Origin: Nymphaea colorata
Taxonomy: Eukaryota > Streptophyta > Magnoliopsida > Nymphaeales > Nymphaeaceae
Length of the DNA stretch: 64,000 bases
Assembly (NCBI RefSeq): GCF_008831285.2
Contig: NC_045143.1
Coordinates: forward strand, 22,200,302 to 22,264,301
Reading direction: 5' to 3'
Below the pieces are notes generated by a model. The model was not told the DNA's origin. It made no database searches and saw only the letters and a program-made list of their open reading frames with translations. Position numbers and translations under genes: made by a program. Positions 32,830 through 43,384 of the stretch are shown here, piece by piece (the stretch's first letter is position 1; each line of letters opens with the position of its first letter).

Positions 32830-33289
32830 TAAGAACATATATACAAAGCAAAAAACAAAATGTAGGAGAAAACGAGCAGCAAAATCAAAAGCATCACTTA
32901 TGTGTGCATCCTAAGTGATGAAGACGAAACACAACAAAAAAAAAATGTAGGACCTAGTGAAGCGTAAAATGAGGTTGCATTGGAAGGTTGAAAGAAGATC
33001 CCATTTCCTTTGAAGGGATTTTGTAGCTAAGCTTGAGATATTTATACGAGCTTTTGATCACCTACGGGTTTTTCAATTGTGTGCCATTGCCACGGATTGA
33101 TTGCCACATTTGTCTGACCCAATTGCAGTTGTTGGAGTTCACATATATGGTCTGACCCCAGCAGTAATGATTTTGAAGGCAAGACTCCAGAACTTTCATT
33201 TGATGAGAGTTATGATCTGTTGCAAAATGAAAAGAAGCATCCTGAATGTCATTTTTATTATAAATCCAATCTGTCAAAGCAATAAACAA
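32830..33289 (-). pseudogene. LINE remnant, downstream (3') piece
   Basis: The minus strand is open from 33289 to about 33062, with a segment including LTDWIYNKNDIQDASFHF. With one AACAA copy removed, its frame is in register with the LINE frame right of element B, through a single stop. The part below 33060 would be 3' untranslated sequence, and the lower boundary is a guess. No domain is recognisable here by itself; assignment rests on frame continuity. Confidence 0.5.
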
Positions 33290-36200
33290 TGTAAAGCTCG
33301 TTGTTTTTATTTCAGGTCGGGCTGGAGCGGGTCCAGACCCAGACCCAAAACCAATTGCGTGAAGAGCTCGTTGCGTCAGGGAACTTTTCTCTACTGCGTC
33401 GCAGAGAAGAAGAAGGCGGAAGGTGTGGCAGTGGCGACGGCTGGGCCAGCGGAGGAAGGGCGACGGCAGTGGCACAACGGCGTGGAGGTAAGCTTGCCTG
33501 ATTCTATTTTTTTCCCTCTCTTCTTTCTTCTCCGCCACCCTATCTCGCTGTTCTATTCGTCGCACCCTCTGTCTCTTTTTCTTCTTCTTCTTCTTCCTTG
33601 CCCTTCACCACACCTTTCACTCTTTCTATTGCCCATCTCTCTATGTCAATGTCGTTTTTTCTGCCCACGTTCTCTCTGCTGCACTCTCCCTCTTTGCACA
33701 CTCCCTTTTCTCATGCGCCTGCCCTCTCTCCCTCGCCACTCTCCGTCCGTCTCCACTCTCAGTCTGCACTCCCTCTCCTTACCGCCAGCCTCCTCCCACT
33801 CACATCTTTCGTGCTCTCTCTCATTTTCAACTTCCCTCTCCCTCGTTGTTTCCTGTCTCCCCAACTGAAACAACCCTCTCAGCCGAACCTCCTTTTTACC
33901 CAGCCGGAAGCCCTATTCTAACGGCAGACCTTGCTCTTACATTCTTTCTCACTGATTTTCACTCTTTTGTGGCTGTAGTATTGGATTGCAGCTTGGGGGA
34001 CACATCTTTCCCCTCATAACAGTGAATAGAAGGCGTGGGTGGTGGTAGCATGATATGAATTTTGTCACTATGGGATCAATCGAAATTTGAGGTGGCTGCC
34101 GGGAACGTTGCAGCAGTTTGGACACTAAGATTGGGGGTGAGCGAGGCCTAATCGAGCTTAAATTATCTAAAATTTACTGTTAGTGGAAGTATAATTATTA
34201 TTTGAGCATGCTATACTCATGATTTGATGATTTGAAATGTATATTTGCGATGTTGCTATTTTGGGGTATGACTATTTTGAGAAAGACGATGATCTACGTG
34301 TATAATTCTCTTTTTAACATGATGAGTTCATTTTTGAAGCGGTTTGGACACATGATAGAAATTTTGATGATGTTGAGAAGATTTAGAACTGGTTTTAGCG
34401 AGCTCGAAAAATATGCTTCTATTGATGTGCATATACGTCGTATATTGAGAATCTTAATTTCGGGATAGACGCTTCAAATAAGGAAGCAAGAGAGAAACAA
34501 CTTAGTGATTGGTTCAAATAGAAAGCGCGAAACTTAAAACATTTGGTGACAACCTCAAAGAGTTGGGAAGAGGCCTATTGGAGGGCTTTGTGGGTCGACA
34601 CTACCTGTCGGCACCCTCTTAAGGCGATGACCTATGCCTTAATGATTGTATTTTATATTTGTATGGATTGTAAAACTGAACGAGTAGAGAATTTATCAAT
34701 TGCTTATGTTTGTAGGTATACTGGACACGTCAAGTAGACTTCAAGCAGCACGATTCTATGCAAATTGCTATTTTGGTGTAGTCTAGCGACGCACGGCAGG
34801 TATGGCGGCATTCTACGCAAATCCCAGTCTGGGGCCAACTTTTGAATGTGTGTTTATAGGATCGTTGGATCCTATGATTGCGATGTGATTGAATGAATGT
34901 ATGCATGGGGATTGAATGCTCATGTGATTAGTTTTGTTTTAAAATTATTGCGCAATTGCATTTGCATGTTAGAAATGATAACTGCTTTAGACAGATGAGG
35001 TGGGGTATCGAGTCGAGTATCTCCTCGACCCCAATTATGCATTAGAAAATATCCTAAAACAATAATTGCCTAAGATGACTACGATCCAATCGCGGATTGA
35101 GACTACTCTCCATAGTTTGGCTAAGTTTTGAAAGATGTGTGTGACAAATGTGAATGTTGTCATATGTTGCACATGCATTGTCATGGGAATGAATGCAAAT
35201 GAATGAAATTGAGGGGCAGTTGTACCTGTAATGTTATGACGGCTAGCTAAAAATGTTAACTATATGTTTAGCCCTCGTGTGGTGGCAATTGGTGGTATGT
35301 GTGTACTTACGAAGTGAACCAACGTGAAGAGCTAGCTAGCCAGCCATTTTGTGAATTAATGATAAGTAAGAAAGAATAAGAGATGAGAGGCCAGTGGGTT
35401 GTGGCAATGTGTTTGGGAGATGTCCCACCTTCACCACTGGTCTCGTCTGCTCGGAGCGCAGGCGGTGCAAGGCCCCAGGGTACCGTTGTGTGATGTGCTT
35501 GGAGCGTTGGGCTCCCGCCTTCCTAAACTGGGTGTCTTAAGGAAGGCTGAGCAACTCTCATTGGAATTCATATATCCATGGTTGATTGCTCTTCCGCTGC
35601 AGCATGAATGAATCCATATCATTTTGGGCCACCACGGGGGTTTTCTCTCCCGACTTTAGGTCGCCCGTGGTGGGCACGTGCCTGTGTTTGCACCCACAGG
35701 AACTATCAATTCACAAAAGTTAATATAAATGAAAAGAATGTGAATGAAGTGAATGAGAATGATATGTTTATGCATGAATTACATGTGATTTTTGAATGTG
35801 TTATTGTGGCCATTGAGTGGCCTTTACATATCGTGGTATATGTATGGGGCTTTTATAACAAGGCATGTGAATGTATGCCCTATCACGACATTATAGTAAT
35901 TTACTTTTATATTTGTTATATCTCATATTTGAGCCCTTACCTTAGAGGGTTAGGGATTTATCTGGCTTGTTGCCATACTGCGAAGACTAAACCTTCAATT
36001 GTCTTTCTTTTTTAGGTTTTGGCATACCCGGAGCAGTAGGTTGATCAGATGCCTCTATTCGCATCCTACTAGAGAGGTTTTGGGTCAACTGTAGTGCCGG
36101 CGCATCATGTTTTAAGCTCTTTGATGTCTTGTTTTTGTAAAGCATCAAAGTTATGATTTTGGGGGCATTTTTGTTATCGGTGTTATTGAGAAATGCAAAG

Positions 36201-36360
36201 TGATTTTGTATGAACAAAATTTATTATGCAATGAAAAGTTGCCCCATTGTCTTTTATTTGCATATCTCTTTTCTTTTTTAATCGTTGTGTCATCGCACCT
36301 CAATGTTTTGTGTTTTAACAAAAAAAAGAGAGTTATTTGACGGTGATTTGGGGTGTGACA
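33290..36360 (+). repeat. Left (5') LTR of element B
   Basis: 3071 bp, TGTAAAGCTCG...GGGTGTGACA. It shares with the LTR of A the GC-rich start, a GTCGACACTACC-type block, the AGGTATGGCGGCATTC block and the end sequence. The TATA region seen in A has decayed here. Confidence 0.92.
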
Positions 36361-36364
36361 GCTT

Positions 36365-36377
36365 TAGTACCAGAGCT
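36365..36377 (+). promoter_or_regulatory. Decayed primer-binding site
   Basis: TAGTACCAGAGCT lies where A has TGGTATCAGAGCC. It is a mutated initiator-Met tRNA site just after the LTR. Confidence 0.7.
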
Positions 36378-36599
36378 ATGGCAAAACCCCACTACGGATG
36401 TGAGTTAAAGCCTATTTGTGAAGGCGTGTTGCCCAGGTACGCACTATTTGAGTTAGCTTTTATTGAAGTCTTAAATTTACTATGATATATGCACATGTGA
36501 TGGATTGATGTATTGATGATTGTGATGCATCTTTGCAAATGAAACTTGTAAAAGTTGTCTCAAACCTTGTAATAAGAATGATGGTTCTTGTTTGTACAT

Positions 36600-38010
36600 A
36601 TGAAGTACCAACGTAAGGTTAAGAAGCGAGCTGGGCCGGCTACAGAGGCACAAAGATGGCCAAGTTCAGCCTATTCTGATACGCAGACCCCATTGGATGA
36701 TAGTACGTCAGGGCAACCATACGCCCAAACTAGTGTGAGTGTCCAAACCCTATCAAGGCAGACTCCGCCTGTGGATCAATAGACTACATTGCTGACGACC
36801 ATGCAGACACTGACCTCTCTAGTTCAGTCGATTGTCAATAATCAGAGGAGCCATACATCTCCTACTGAAGACACTACTACACCACCTAAGGAGAGGACAA
36901 CTTCGGTGCCATTCAAGCAATTTATGTCAATGCAACCGCCTGTCTTTACTGGAGATGATAGTTCAGACACGACATAAGAATGAATTGAAAAGGTTGAATG
37001 CATTTTTGAGCTTCTCAAGATGCTAGAAGGAGATAAAGTGAACTATGGCTCTTATTTGTTGAAAGATGATGCGGCAATCGACCCGTTTTCAGGCCAACCG
37101 TTGATCTCATGGAAGCAGTCCAGAGATTCGTTCTTCAACACTTATTTCCCAGCACATATGAGAAATAAAAAGATACAAGAATTTCTTGAGTTGCAGCAAA
37201 ATCATTTGAGCTCATAAGAGTATGTTACAAAGTATCAGCACTTGGAGGCCATGTTATAAGATGCGTACGCTATGTGCCAATTATGCAAGCACTCTTTGTA
37301 TTATGTTGTTATGACATTGTATTTATTTGGATTTACAAATTAGTGGTTTGCATATGTTGTGTATTGTTCTTTATTGATTTTCTTAGTATTGTAGTCATTT
37401 TTTCCAGTTTTATTGTTATTTTTATAAATATTATATAATTCACAAATTTGTCCGTGAAGCTTACACTTCAATTAATGCCTCGCCTTGCCTCGCTTTATCG
37501 CCTTTTACAACATTCCTTGAAGGTGTACTTCCCACAACCTCTATACCATTGATGAGGCCAGAGCAGACAAGTTTGTGCATGGTTTACACGACGGGCTACG
37601 AAGCAAGATAATGGACTAGTAGGCCTCGCAATTCGGACAAGGCGGTCAGGATGGCAAGAGACATGGAAGAGGATTGGGCTAGGACTTAGAAGGACCATCA
37701 CAAGAAGATAGGCCAGCACTCACATGGTGGGCGGACGCATGTCAAATGACACCACTTTGTAGTCTGGGCAAAGCCTTATGAGAGGCATTATGACCGAGCA
37801 TTCAGTTGGAACAGGGCAAACCGCAGTGACACCACACAAGGGGCAGCGACTACTTTGACTCTACCAAGGTGCCCTACTTGCTCACATGTGCACCCAGGTA
37901 AGCCGTGTTATCGGAAGACCGAAGCATGTTTGCACCATGGAAGGATGAGACACTTCATAAAACATTGTCCCATAATGTGAGGAAAAAAGTTGAAGAAGCC
38001 CAAGGCCGAT
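36600..38010 (+). pseudogene. Element B gag, broken and interrupted
   Basis: Starts at ATG 36600, with KKRAGP soon after as in element A. Stops occur at 36780 (TAG), 36976 (TAA) and 37216 (TAA). About 20 codons around the DAKNWWQ block of A are missing near 37070. A MITE (37249-37515) cuts the capsid domain. The nucleocapsid knuckle near 37930-37972 reads CLHHGRMRHFIKHC, so the second cysteine of CX2C is now His and zinc binding is probably lost. Further stops follow. Gag would build the particle in an active element; here it is beyond use. Confidence 0.82.
37249..37515. mobile_element. hAT-like MITE inserted in gag of element B
   Basis: 267 bp absent from the equivalent position of element A. 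It is flanked by an 8-bp duplication CTTGGAGG (37241-37248) / CTTGAAGG (37516-37523), one mismatch apart. Imperfect inverted ends are ATGTTATAAGATGCG on the left and, reading the right end in reverse complement, ATGTTGTAAAAGGCG. An 8-bp TSD and a GCCTCGCCTTG-type subterminal sequence fit hAT-derived MITEs. No coding capacity. Confidence 0.75.
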
Positions 38011-38345
38011 CCTTCTAGTGCTCAAAAGACTATCAGACGTGTCTATTGAACTACCGTGGAGGAGCTTTAGGCACATGATCTCATTGAACGTACTTTATCT
38101 GTTGGTTCTCATATTGCTAGAGTGTTATTTGATGCAGAGGTTACTCATTCTTTCATATCTAGTCAATTTGCCACTTCACTGGAAGTGTTGGCTAGGACGA
38201 TGCTGTATATCTTAAAAGTGGTCAGCCCTATGCATGTCCAAGATTCATTTAGCCAGTATCTAGCTGATGTAGACGTGAAAATCCATCAATATCGCTTAGC
38301 ACAGTTGGTGATCATAAATCTTAGTGGATTCGATGTTATTCTGGG
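38011..38345 (+). pseudogene. Element B protease, part before the copia insertion
   Basis: The active-site region reads LFDAEVTHSFIS. The catalytic Asp is kept, but the invariant Gly-Ala after it is Glu-Val. Element A has the opposite defect (Asp lost, Gly-Ala kept). It continues to GFDVILG, where the copia element interrupts; the remaining DWL-type segment resumes at 43385. Stops occur at 38047 and 38070. Confidence 0.82.
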
Positions 38346-38797
38346 TACAAGACCACACGCTAGGAAGAAGAAAGAAAGGAGAGAGAGAAAAGGAGAAGAC
38401 GACAAGGATTTTTAATGTGGTTCGACCTTTGGTCTACGTCCACGAAGGAAGGTGTCTCTTTCTTGTTAATTTTACATGACAAGAGACTCTCTTTTATAGT
38501 CAATTTTCATTACCATCAATCCCATATTCATTGGGATTTGATTTGATTATAGAATCGCTAATCCCATATTTGTTGGGATTAGAATTGATTACAGAATCGC
38601 TAATCCCAAATTTGTTGGGATTATATTTGATTTCAGAATCGCACGTTTCCTCTTTTTCAGTTGCTATACATAGATGATCCTCATCTTTTGTAGCAGTCTT
38701 AATAGCCTGAGCATTATCTTTGGTAGGGACATGATTTGTGGATATGATATGGGCGAGATCTCCTCTAGCTGTAGATGTGTGATGCAGTGGTTTAATA
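38346..38797 (-). repeat. 3' LTR of the nested copia element
   Basis: 452 bp, TACAAGACC...GGTTTAATA on the plus strand. Contains a TATAAAAG (minus strand, 38491-38498) and a three-unit tandem repeat. It is about 50 bp longer than the other LTR, which has a deletion near 43345. Confidence 0.9.
38517..38641. repeat. Three-unit tandem repeat in the copia LTR, about 41 bp per unit
   Basis: Units contain AATCCCA(T/A)ATT, GTTGGGATT, then GATT(A/T)CAGAATCGC, repeated three times with small changes. The same array is in the other LTR at about 43153-43277. Confidence 0.85.
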
Positions 38798-38808
38798 TCC
38801 CCCTCAAG
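38798..38808 (-). promoter_or_regulatory. Polypurine tract of the nested copia element
   Basis: CTTGAGGGGGA on the minus strand directly precedes the 3' LTR, the usual copia plus-strand priming site. Confidence 0.85.
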
Positions 38809-39785
38809 ATGAACGCTCGGGAAAGAGCGTTAAGCTTGAATCTAAGATTGTCAAAAGTAGATTGAGCAAGTGGCTTGGTGAGGATGTCCGTGAGCTGATC
38901 AGCACTAGGTATATAGTGAACTTGAAGATGATTCTTGGCAATATGATCGCGAACAAAGTGAACATCAATCTCAATATGCTTGCATCTATTATGAAAAACC
39001 GGATTAACGGAGAGCGAGGCAGCACTGATGTTGTCACACCATAGACAAGGAACGTGTGGCATATTAATATGTAATTCCTTGAGTAAAAACGTGAGCCATA
39101 AAACCTCAGAAGAATAGGAAGCTAGAGCACGGTATTCAGTTTCGGTGCTAAATCGAGCAACAGTAGGTTGTTTGCGGGCAAACCAAGAAACAAGAGATGA
39201 TCCTATAAAGATGGCAAAACCGCCAGTGGACTTATGATCATCAATGTTACCAGCCCAGTCTGCATCAGTGTAAGCATCAATGTGAAAAGTGGTGGCTGGC
39301 TTTAACAGAAGACCGCAAGATAGGGTGGCCTTGACATAACATAAAATGTGCTTGACAACAGTCATGTGAATAGTAGTAGGCTGTTGCATGTATTGACACA
39401 CTTTGTTGACAGCAAATGAGAGATCAGGCCATGTGAGCGTAAGATATTGCAGTGCACCAACAAGTTGCCGATATGAAGTGGGATCAGAAAGAGGCTCCCA
39501 AGCGTGTTTTGACAGTTTGAAAGTGGTCGACATAGGCGTGCAGTGAGGTTTTGCATCAATCATATTTGCTTTCTGCAGAATGTCAAGCATATACTTTTCT
39601 TGAGAAAGAAATAAACCCTTGGAGGAGAAAGTCACTTGAATGCCCAAAAAATAGTGTAGGAGGCCAAGATCTTTAATGCCAAATTCTTGATCTAGAGTAT
39701 GCATGATGGACTTGATCATAGTATCATTATTTTCTGTAATAATAATATCATCAACATAGATCAAGATATATAAAGTTGAATCAGA
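38809..39785 (-). pseudogene. Nested copia: RT C-terminal half and RNase H
   Basis: Same frame as the preceding piece, resuming after one TGA at 39786-39788. The catalytic YVDDIII is intact (about 39740-39765), followed by KDLGLLHYFLGIQV and the thumb region. RNase H is seen as YTDADWAGNIDDHKSTGG, then STETEYRALA, then LWCDNISA, with the acidic residues present, ending in DQLTDILTKPL. The frame runs through the polypurine tract into the LTR before stopping. As a domain this half looks intact; only the upstream stop separates it from the rest. Confidence 0.9.
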
Positions 39786-40995
39786 TCACACTCGCAGAAA
39801 AAGAGAGGAATCCACTTTTGAGCCGACGAACCCCAATGTGACCAAGAAATTAGTAAGCCGTTGGAACCAAGCACGGGGAGACTGTTTTAAACCATAAATA
39901 GCCTTATGCAGTTGACAAACATGATGAGGAAAACGATCATCGATGAAGCTCGGTGGTTGAGCCATATATACCTTCTCAGTAAGAACTCCATGAAGGAAAG
40001 CATTGTAAACATCAAGTTGCCGAATAGTCCAGCCAAAAGTGATGGCAATAGTGAGAAGAACACGTATAGAAGTGTGTTTGACTACGGGACTGAAGGTTTC
40101 AAAGTAGTCAATACCATGTTCTTGAGTGTAGCCCTTAGCCACTAAGCGAGCCTTGTATCTTTCTTGAGTGCCATCAGCTTTTCTTTTAATATGAAAAACC
40201 CATTTCGAGCCAATGATATTAGCAGAGAGAGTTGGTGATACAAGAGTCCATGTGTGATTCTTGTGTAGAGCTGCAAGTTCATCTTTCATGGTTTGAACCC
40301 AATAAGTGTGCTTCAAGGCTTGAGACGCAGTACGAGGTTCGGTTTCAGAGATTAGATGGGTGAGATGAACTGCAGGAAGGGAATATTTGGAGATGGTGTA
40401 GGTTTTTGGCTTAAGAGAACCAGTTTGGGACCGAGTGAGCATGTGGTGAGAGCGATGCGGTCTAGGGGGTGGTGAAGGGTTCGGCAGTGAAGGATGAGGT
40501 GGTGAATAGGTAGGTGAGGGTGTAGGTTCAGATTGTATATCCTGAATGATGTTGGACAGTGATTGAATGAGAGGGAGTGGTGGTGGGAACGATGTAGTAT
40601 TTGGTGAATGGTGCACGAGTGTGAGAGAGGAACGGTTTAAGAGAGGTGGTATGTTTGGGGAGGGCATAGTAATGACTAGAGGCAGTGGAGGTTTACTTGG
40701 TGTAGGTTGGACTGGTGATGCCAAGGTTTTAAAGCGATATACACTTTCATCAAAAACCACATGTCTGCTGATAAGAAGTTTTCTCGTATCTCGATCAAAG
40801 CAAATATATCCTTTGTGCATGCTGCTATATCCAAAAAAGACATGTTGCTTGCTGCGAAACTACAGTTTATGAGTGTTGAAATCACGTAGACAAGGATAGC
40901 AGACACATCCAAAAACCTTTAGAAACTTATAATCAGGAGATTGTTTGAACAAAACTTGATATGGTGACTTCATTTTGAGAACCTGTGTTGGCATT
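39786..40995 (-). pseudogene. Nested copia: integrase tail, proline-rich linker, RT N-terminal half
   Basis: Begins with the integrase C-terminal segment (FLINRMPTQVL, then VFGCVCYPCLRDF). A TAG at 40860-40862 replaces a probable Gln codon. Downstream, HVFFGYS, FDRDTRKLLISRHVVFDE and a Pro/Ser-rich linker lead into RT (NIIGSKWVFHIKRKADG, YKARLVAKGYTQEHGIDY, TFSPVVKHTSIR, RQLDVYNAFLHG, YGLKQSPRAWF). It ends at the in-frame TGA 39786-39788. In an active element this is part of one gag-pol polyprotein. Confidence 0.88.
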
Positions 40996-41949
40996 CTATT
41001 GATCAAGAAAACAGCAGTTTGCAAGTAGAGTTAATCCAATGTCAACAATATGCCTGTGTTTGCTTTCTATGCTGCCATTTTGTTGGTGAGCATGTGGGCA
41101 CACAACTCTATGAACAATACCAATTTGTTTGAGATAGGTGGGAACAGTGCGATATTCTCCTCCCCAATCACTTTGAACAACCTTGATTTTTCGATCAAAT
41201 TGATGTTCTACCCTAACTTGAAACGTTTTAAAGACGAAAAGAACATCTAATCTACTTTTGATAATATATATCCAAGAGAAACGAGAGAAGGCATCCATGA
41301 AATTAACATAATAGCTATAACCATGCATAGATGTTGTAGCAGCCGGTCCGCAAACATCAGTAAAAATCAAATCAAGTGGAGCATTAATCTTATGTAATGT
41401 CTGAGCAAAAGGAAGAGCATGACTTTTCCCTCTTTGGCATGCATCGCATATTTGATTATGAGATTTGCCATCAATAGGTAAGTCAAATTTATTCAAAACA
41501 TGCATCATAATTCTAAAATCAGGATGTCCCAAACGACTATGCCAATTACCAACCGAGACCAGTTCTCCTACAAATGCTGTTTTCTGGCAGGCTCCATGTT
41601 GTTGTAACTTCAGCTGATACAATCCTCCTTTATTTTCTCCCTCCAGAAGTTTCTCCCCTGTTGTCCGATTCTTAACATAGCAACGATTTGCATCAAATTC
41701 AAAGACAACGTTATTGTCACAGGCAAATGTATGCACAAATAGAAGATTTTTAGAGATGGTGGGAACATTCAGCACATTGTTTATAAAAATTTTTGAGGCT
41801 GGGCTATAGAGAGAGACATTACCAACATTCTTGATTTGAAGACCAGTACCATTTTCAACTCTCAGCTGATCTTGCCCACGATATTCTGAGTGAACGAAGA
41901 GTTTGTTTAAGTCAGCCGTCACGTGATGAGTAGCATCGGTGTCAGGATA
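40996..41949 (-). pseudogene. Nested copia: protease and integrase core
   Basis: Just after a TAG (41950-41952) at a probable Trp codon comes the protease active site PDTDATHHVT, where the usual DSGA or DTGA has Asp for Gly. The GAG-pre-integrase zinc module follows: WHSRLGHP, ICDACQRGKSH, with its His and Cys ligands. The integrase core keeps all three acidic residues (LIFTDVCGP, QSDWGGEY, NGSIESKHRH). After TLLA the frame is lost by a short deletion, roughly 40-50 bp judged against the family pattern, ending at 40996. Confidence 0.88.
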
Positions 41950-42964
41950 CTAGAATCCATCATCTGTTTGAGGTATGGTTTCCATATGATAATCTTCTGG
42001 GGATGAAGATCCCTTTTGGAACTTGTATAACTTGCAGCTCAATGCACCATGTCCTGATTTCCTGCAAGGTTGACATACGGTTCGACATTGGGAAGCGAAG
42101 TGGCTACGATTTCCGCAGGCATGACAATTGGCATTTTTATCCTGAGGACGGATTCCTGATTTGCTGCTCATTTCTTCCACGGTAATTGGGATTCTTGAAG
42201 TTTTGTCGGTGGGCTACATAGGCTGAAGGATCCTCAACGTTTCCAGACTTTGAAATTTCAGATTCTTGAATAAGAAGTAAAGAATATAATTCTTCCAAGT
42301 TTATGGGATCGACGCGAGTGCACAACGTAACTTTCAGGGTGCCATATTCATCAGTAGGAAGACTAGAAAGAATATTCATGACAAGATCCTCCTCATCTAC
42401 TGGTTTGGAAGCCATGGCTAGCTGATGAGCTATGCCTTTTGCTTTGTGAAAATATGCTGTTATGGATTCATTTCCCTTTTTCAGGTTTTGTAGGGCAGAT
42501 TTAAGTTGTTGCACCTTTGCTCTAGAGAGAGCAGCATAGATGCGTTTTATGGTAGTCCAGACTTTGTATAACAAGTCAAGACCTACAACTTGACTATGGA
42601 CGACTTCACTAAGTGACGAAATGATCCAACTTAACAATAGTTGGTCACCTCGATGCCATTCCAAGAAGGCTGGATTTAAGATAGTTCTTTTGCCATCTTC
42701 ACTAGGCAAGAAATCGTCTGGGCATTTGAACGACCCATCAATATATCCCATCATATTATAACTCTTAAGCATAGGAATGAATTGAGATTCCCAAAGCAAG
42801 TAGTTGTCGGAAGACAGTTTAATGTGCTGAAGACTAGTTGGGGCAGGTATGACGGAGGAGACCAGACCTGAAAATGACATACTCATGTTGTCGAAACTAG
42901 ACTTGGTTGATGCTGCAGCTGTGCTGTAGGAGTCTCCTTTTGGGATTGCTTGTTGATTCGCCAT
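41950..42964 (-). pseudogene. Nested copia gag with two zinc knuckles
   Basis: The ATG at 42964 follows the primer site by only a few bases and opens with MANQQAIPKG. The gag domain (LSSDNYLLWESQF, LLLSWIISSLSE, KGNESITAYFHKAK, LVMNILSSLP) runs to about 42180. A frameshift there moves the frame for the nucleocapsid. Two CX2CX4HX4C-type knuckles follow: CHACGNRSHFASQC and CQPCRKSGHGALSC. The TAG at 41950-41952 then blocks read-through to protease. Gag would package the element RNA. Confidence 0.87.
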
Positions 42965-42970
42965 AACCTT

Positions 42971-42982
42971 GCTCTGATACCA
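42971..42982 (-). promoter_or_regulatory. Primer-binding site of the nested copia element
   Basis: TGGTATCAGAGC on the minus strand, with no gap to the LTR end. It is a perfect match to the common initiator-Met tRNA site, which fixes the 5' LTR boundary at 42983. Confidence 0.93.
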
Positions 42983-43384
42983 TACAAGACCACACGCCAG
43001 GAAGAAGAAAGAAAGGAGAGAGAGAAAAGGAGAAGACGACAAGGATTTTTAATGTGGTTCAACCTTTGGTCTACGTCCACGAAGGAAGGTGTCTCTTTCT
43101 TGTTAATTTTACAAGACAAGAGACTCTTTTATAGTCAATTTTCATGACCATCAATCCCATATTCGTTGGGATTTGATTTGATTACAGAATCGCTAATCCC
43201 ACATTTGTTGGAATTAGATTTGATTATAGAATCGCTAATCCCGTATTTGTTGGGATTAGATTTGATTTCAGAATCACACATTTCCTCTTTTTCAGTTGCC
43301 ATACATAGATGATCCTCATCTTTTGTATCAGTCTTAATAGTCTGAGCTCCTCCAGCTGTAGATGTGCGATGCAGTGGTTTAATA
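42983..43384 (-). repeat. 5' LTR of the nested copia element
   Basis: 402 bp with TA...TA ends, matching 38346-38797 apart from a deletion of about 50 bp near 43345 and scattered substitutions. The primer site and the CTGGG duplication define both ends. Confidence 0.9.
43126..43133 (-). promoter_or_regulatory. LTR TATA box of the nested copia element
   Basis: TATAAAAG on the minus strand, conserved in both LTRs. It would place the start near 43100, about 115 bp before the primer site. Confidence 0.55.

Larger units (their letters stand above)
38346..43384 (-). mobile_element. Ty1/copia element nested in element B
   Basis: A complete element in reverse orientation, flanked by CTGGG (38341-38345 and 43385-43389). 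Its LTRs (38346-38797 and 42983-43384) start and end TA...TA instead of TG...CA. A perfect initiator-Met primer site abuts the 5' LTR and a polypurine tract abuts the 3' LTR. Pol order is protease, integrase, RT, RNase H, as in copia. Gag and RT motifs look like the Ale/Retrofit or Tork lineages; I cannot decide. Only a few point mutations, one shift and a short deletion break it, so it is among the youngest insertions here. Confidence 0.93.

Noticed and set aside
33101-33868. Plus-strand frame of 255 residues spanning the left edge of element B
   Set aside because: It crosses the LTR boundary and the target duplication, and most of it is CT-rich LTR sequence. It is not conserved in the right LTR.
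38550-38640. CRISPR-like direct repeats
   Set aside because: Contiguous 41-bp tandem units with no unique spacers, inside a copia LTR of a plant genome.
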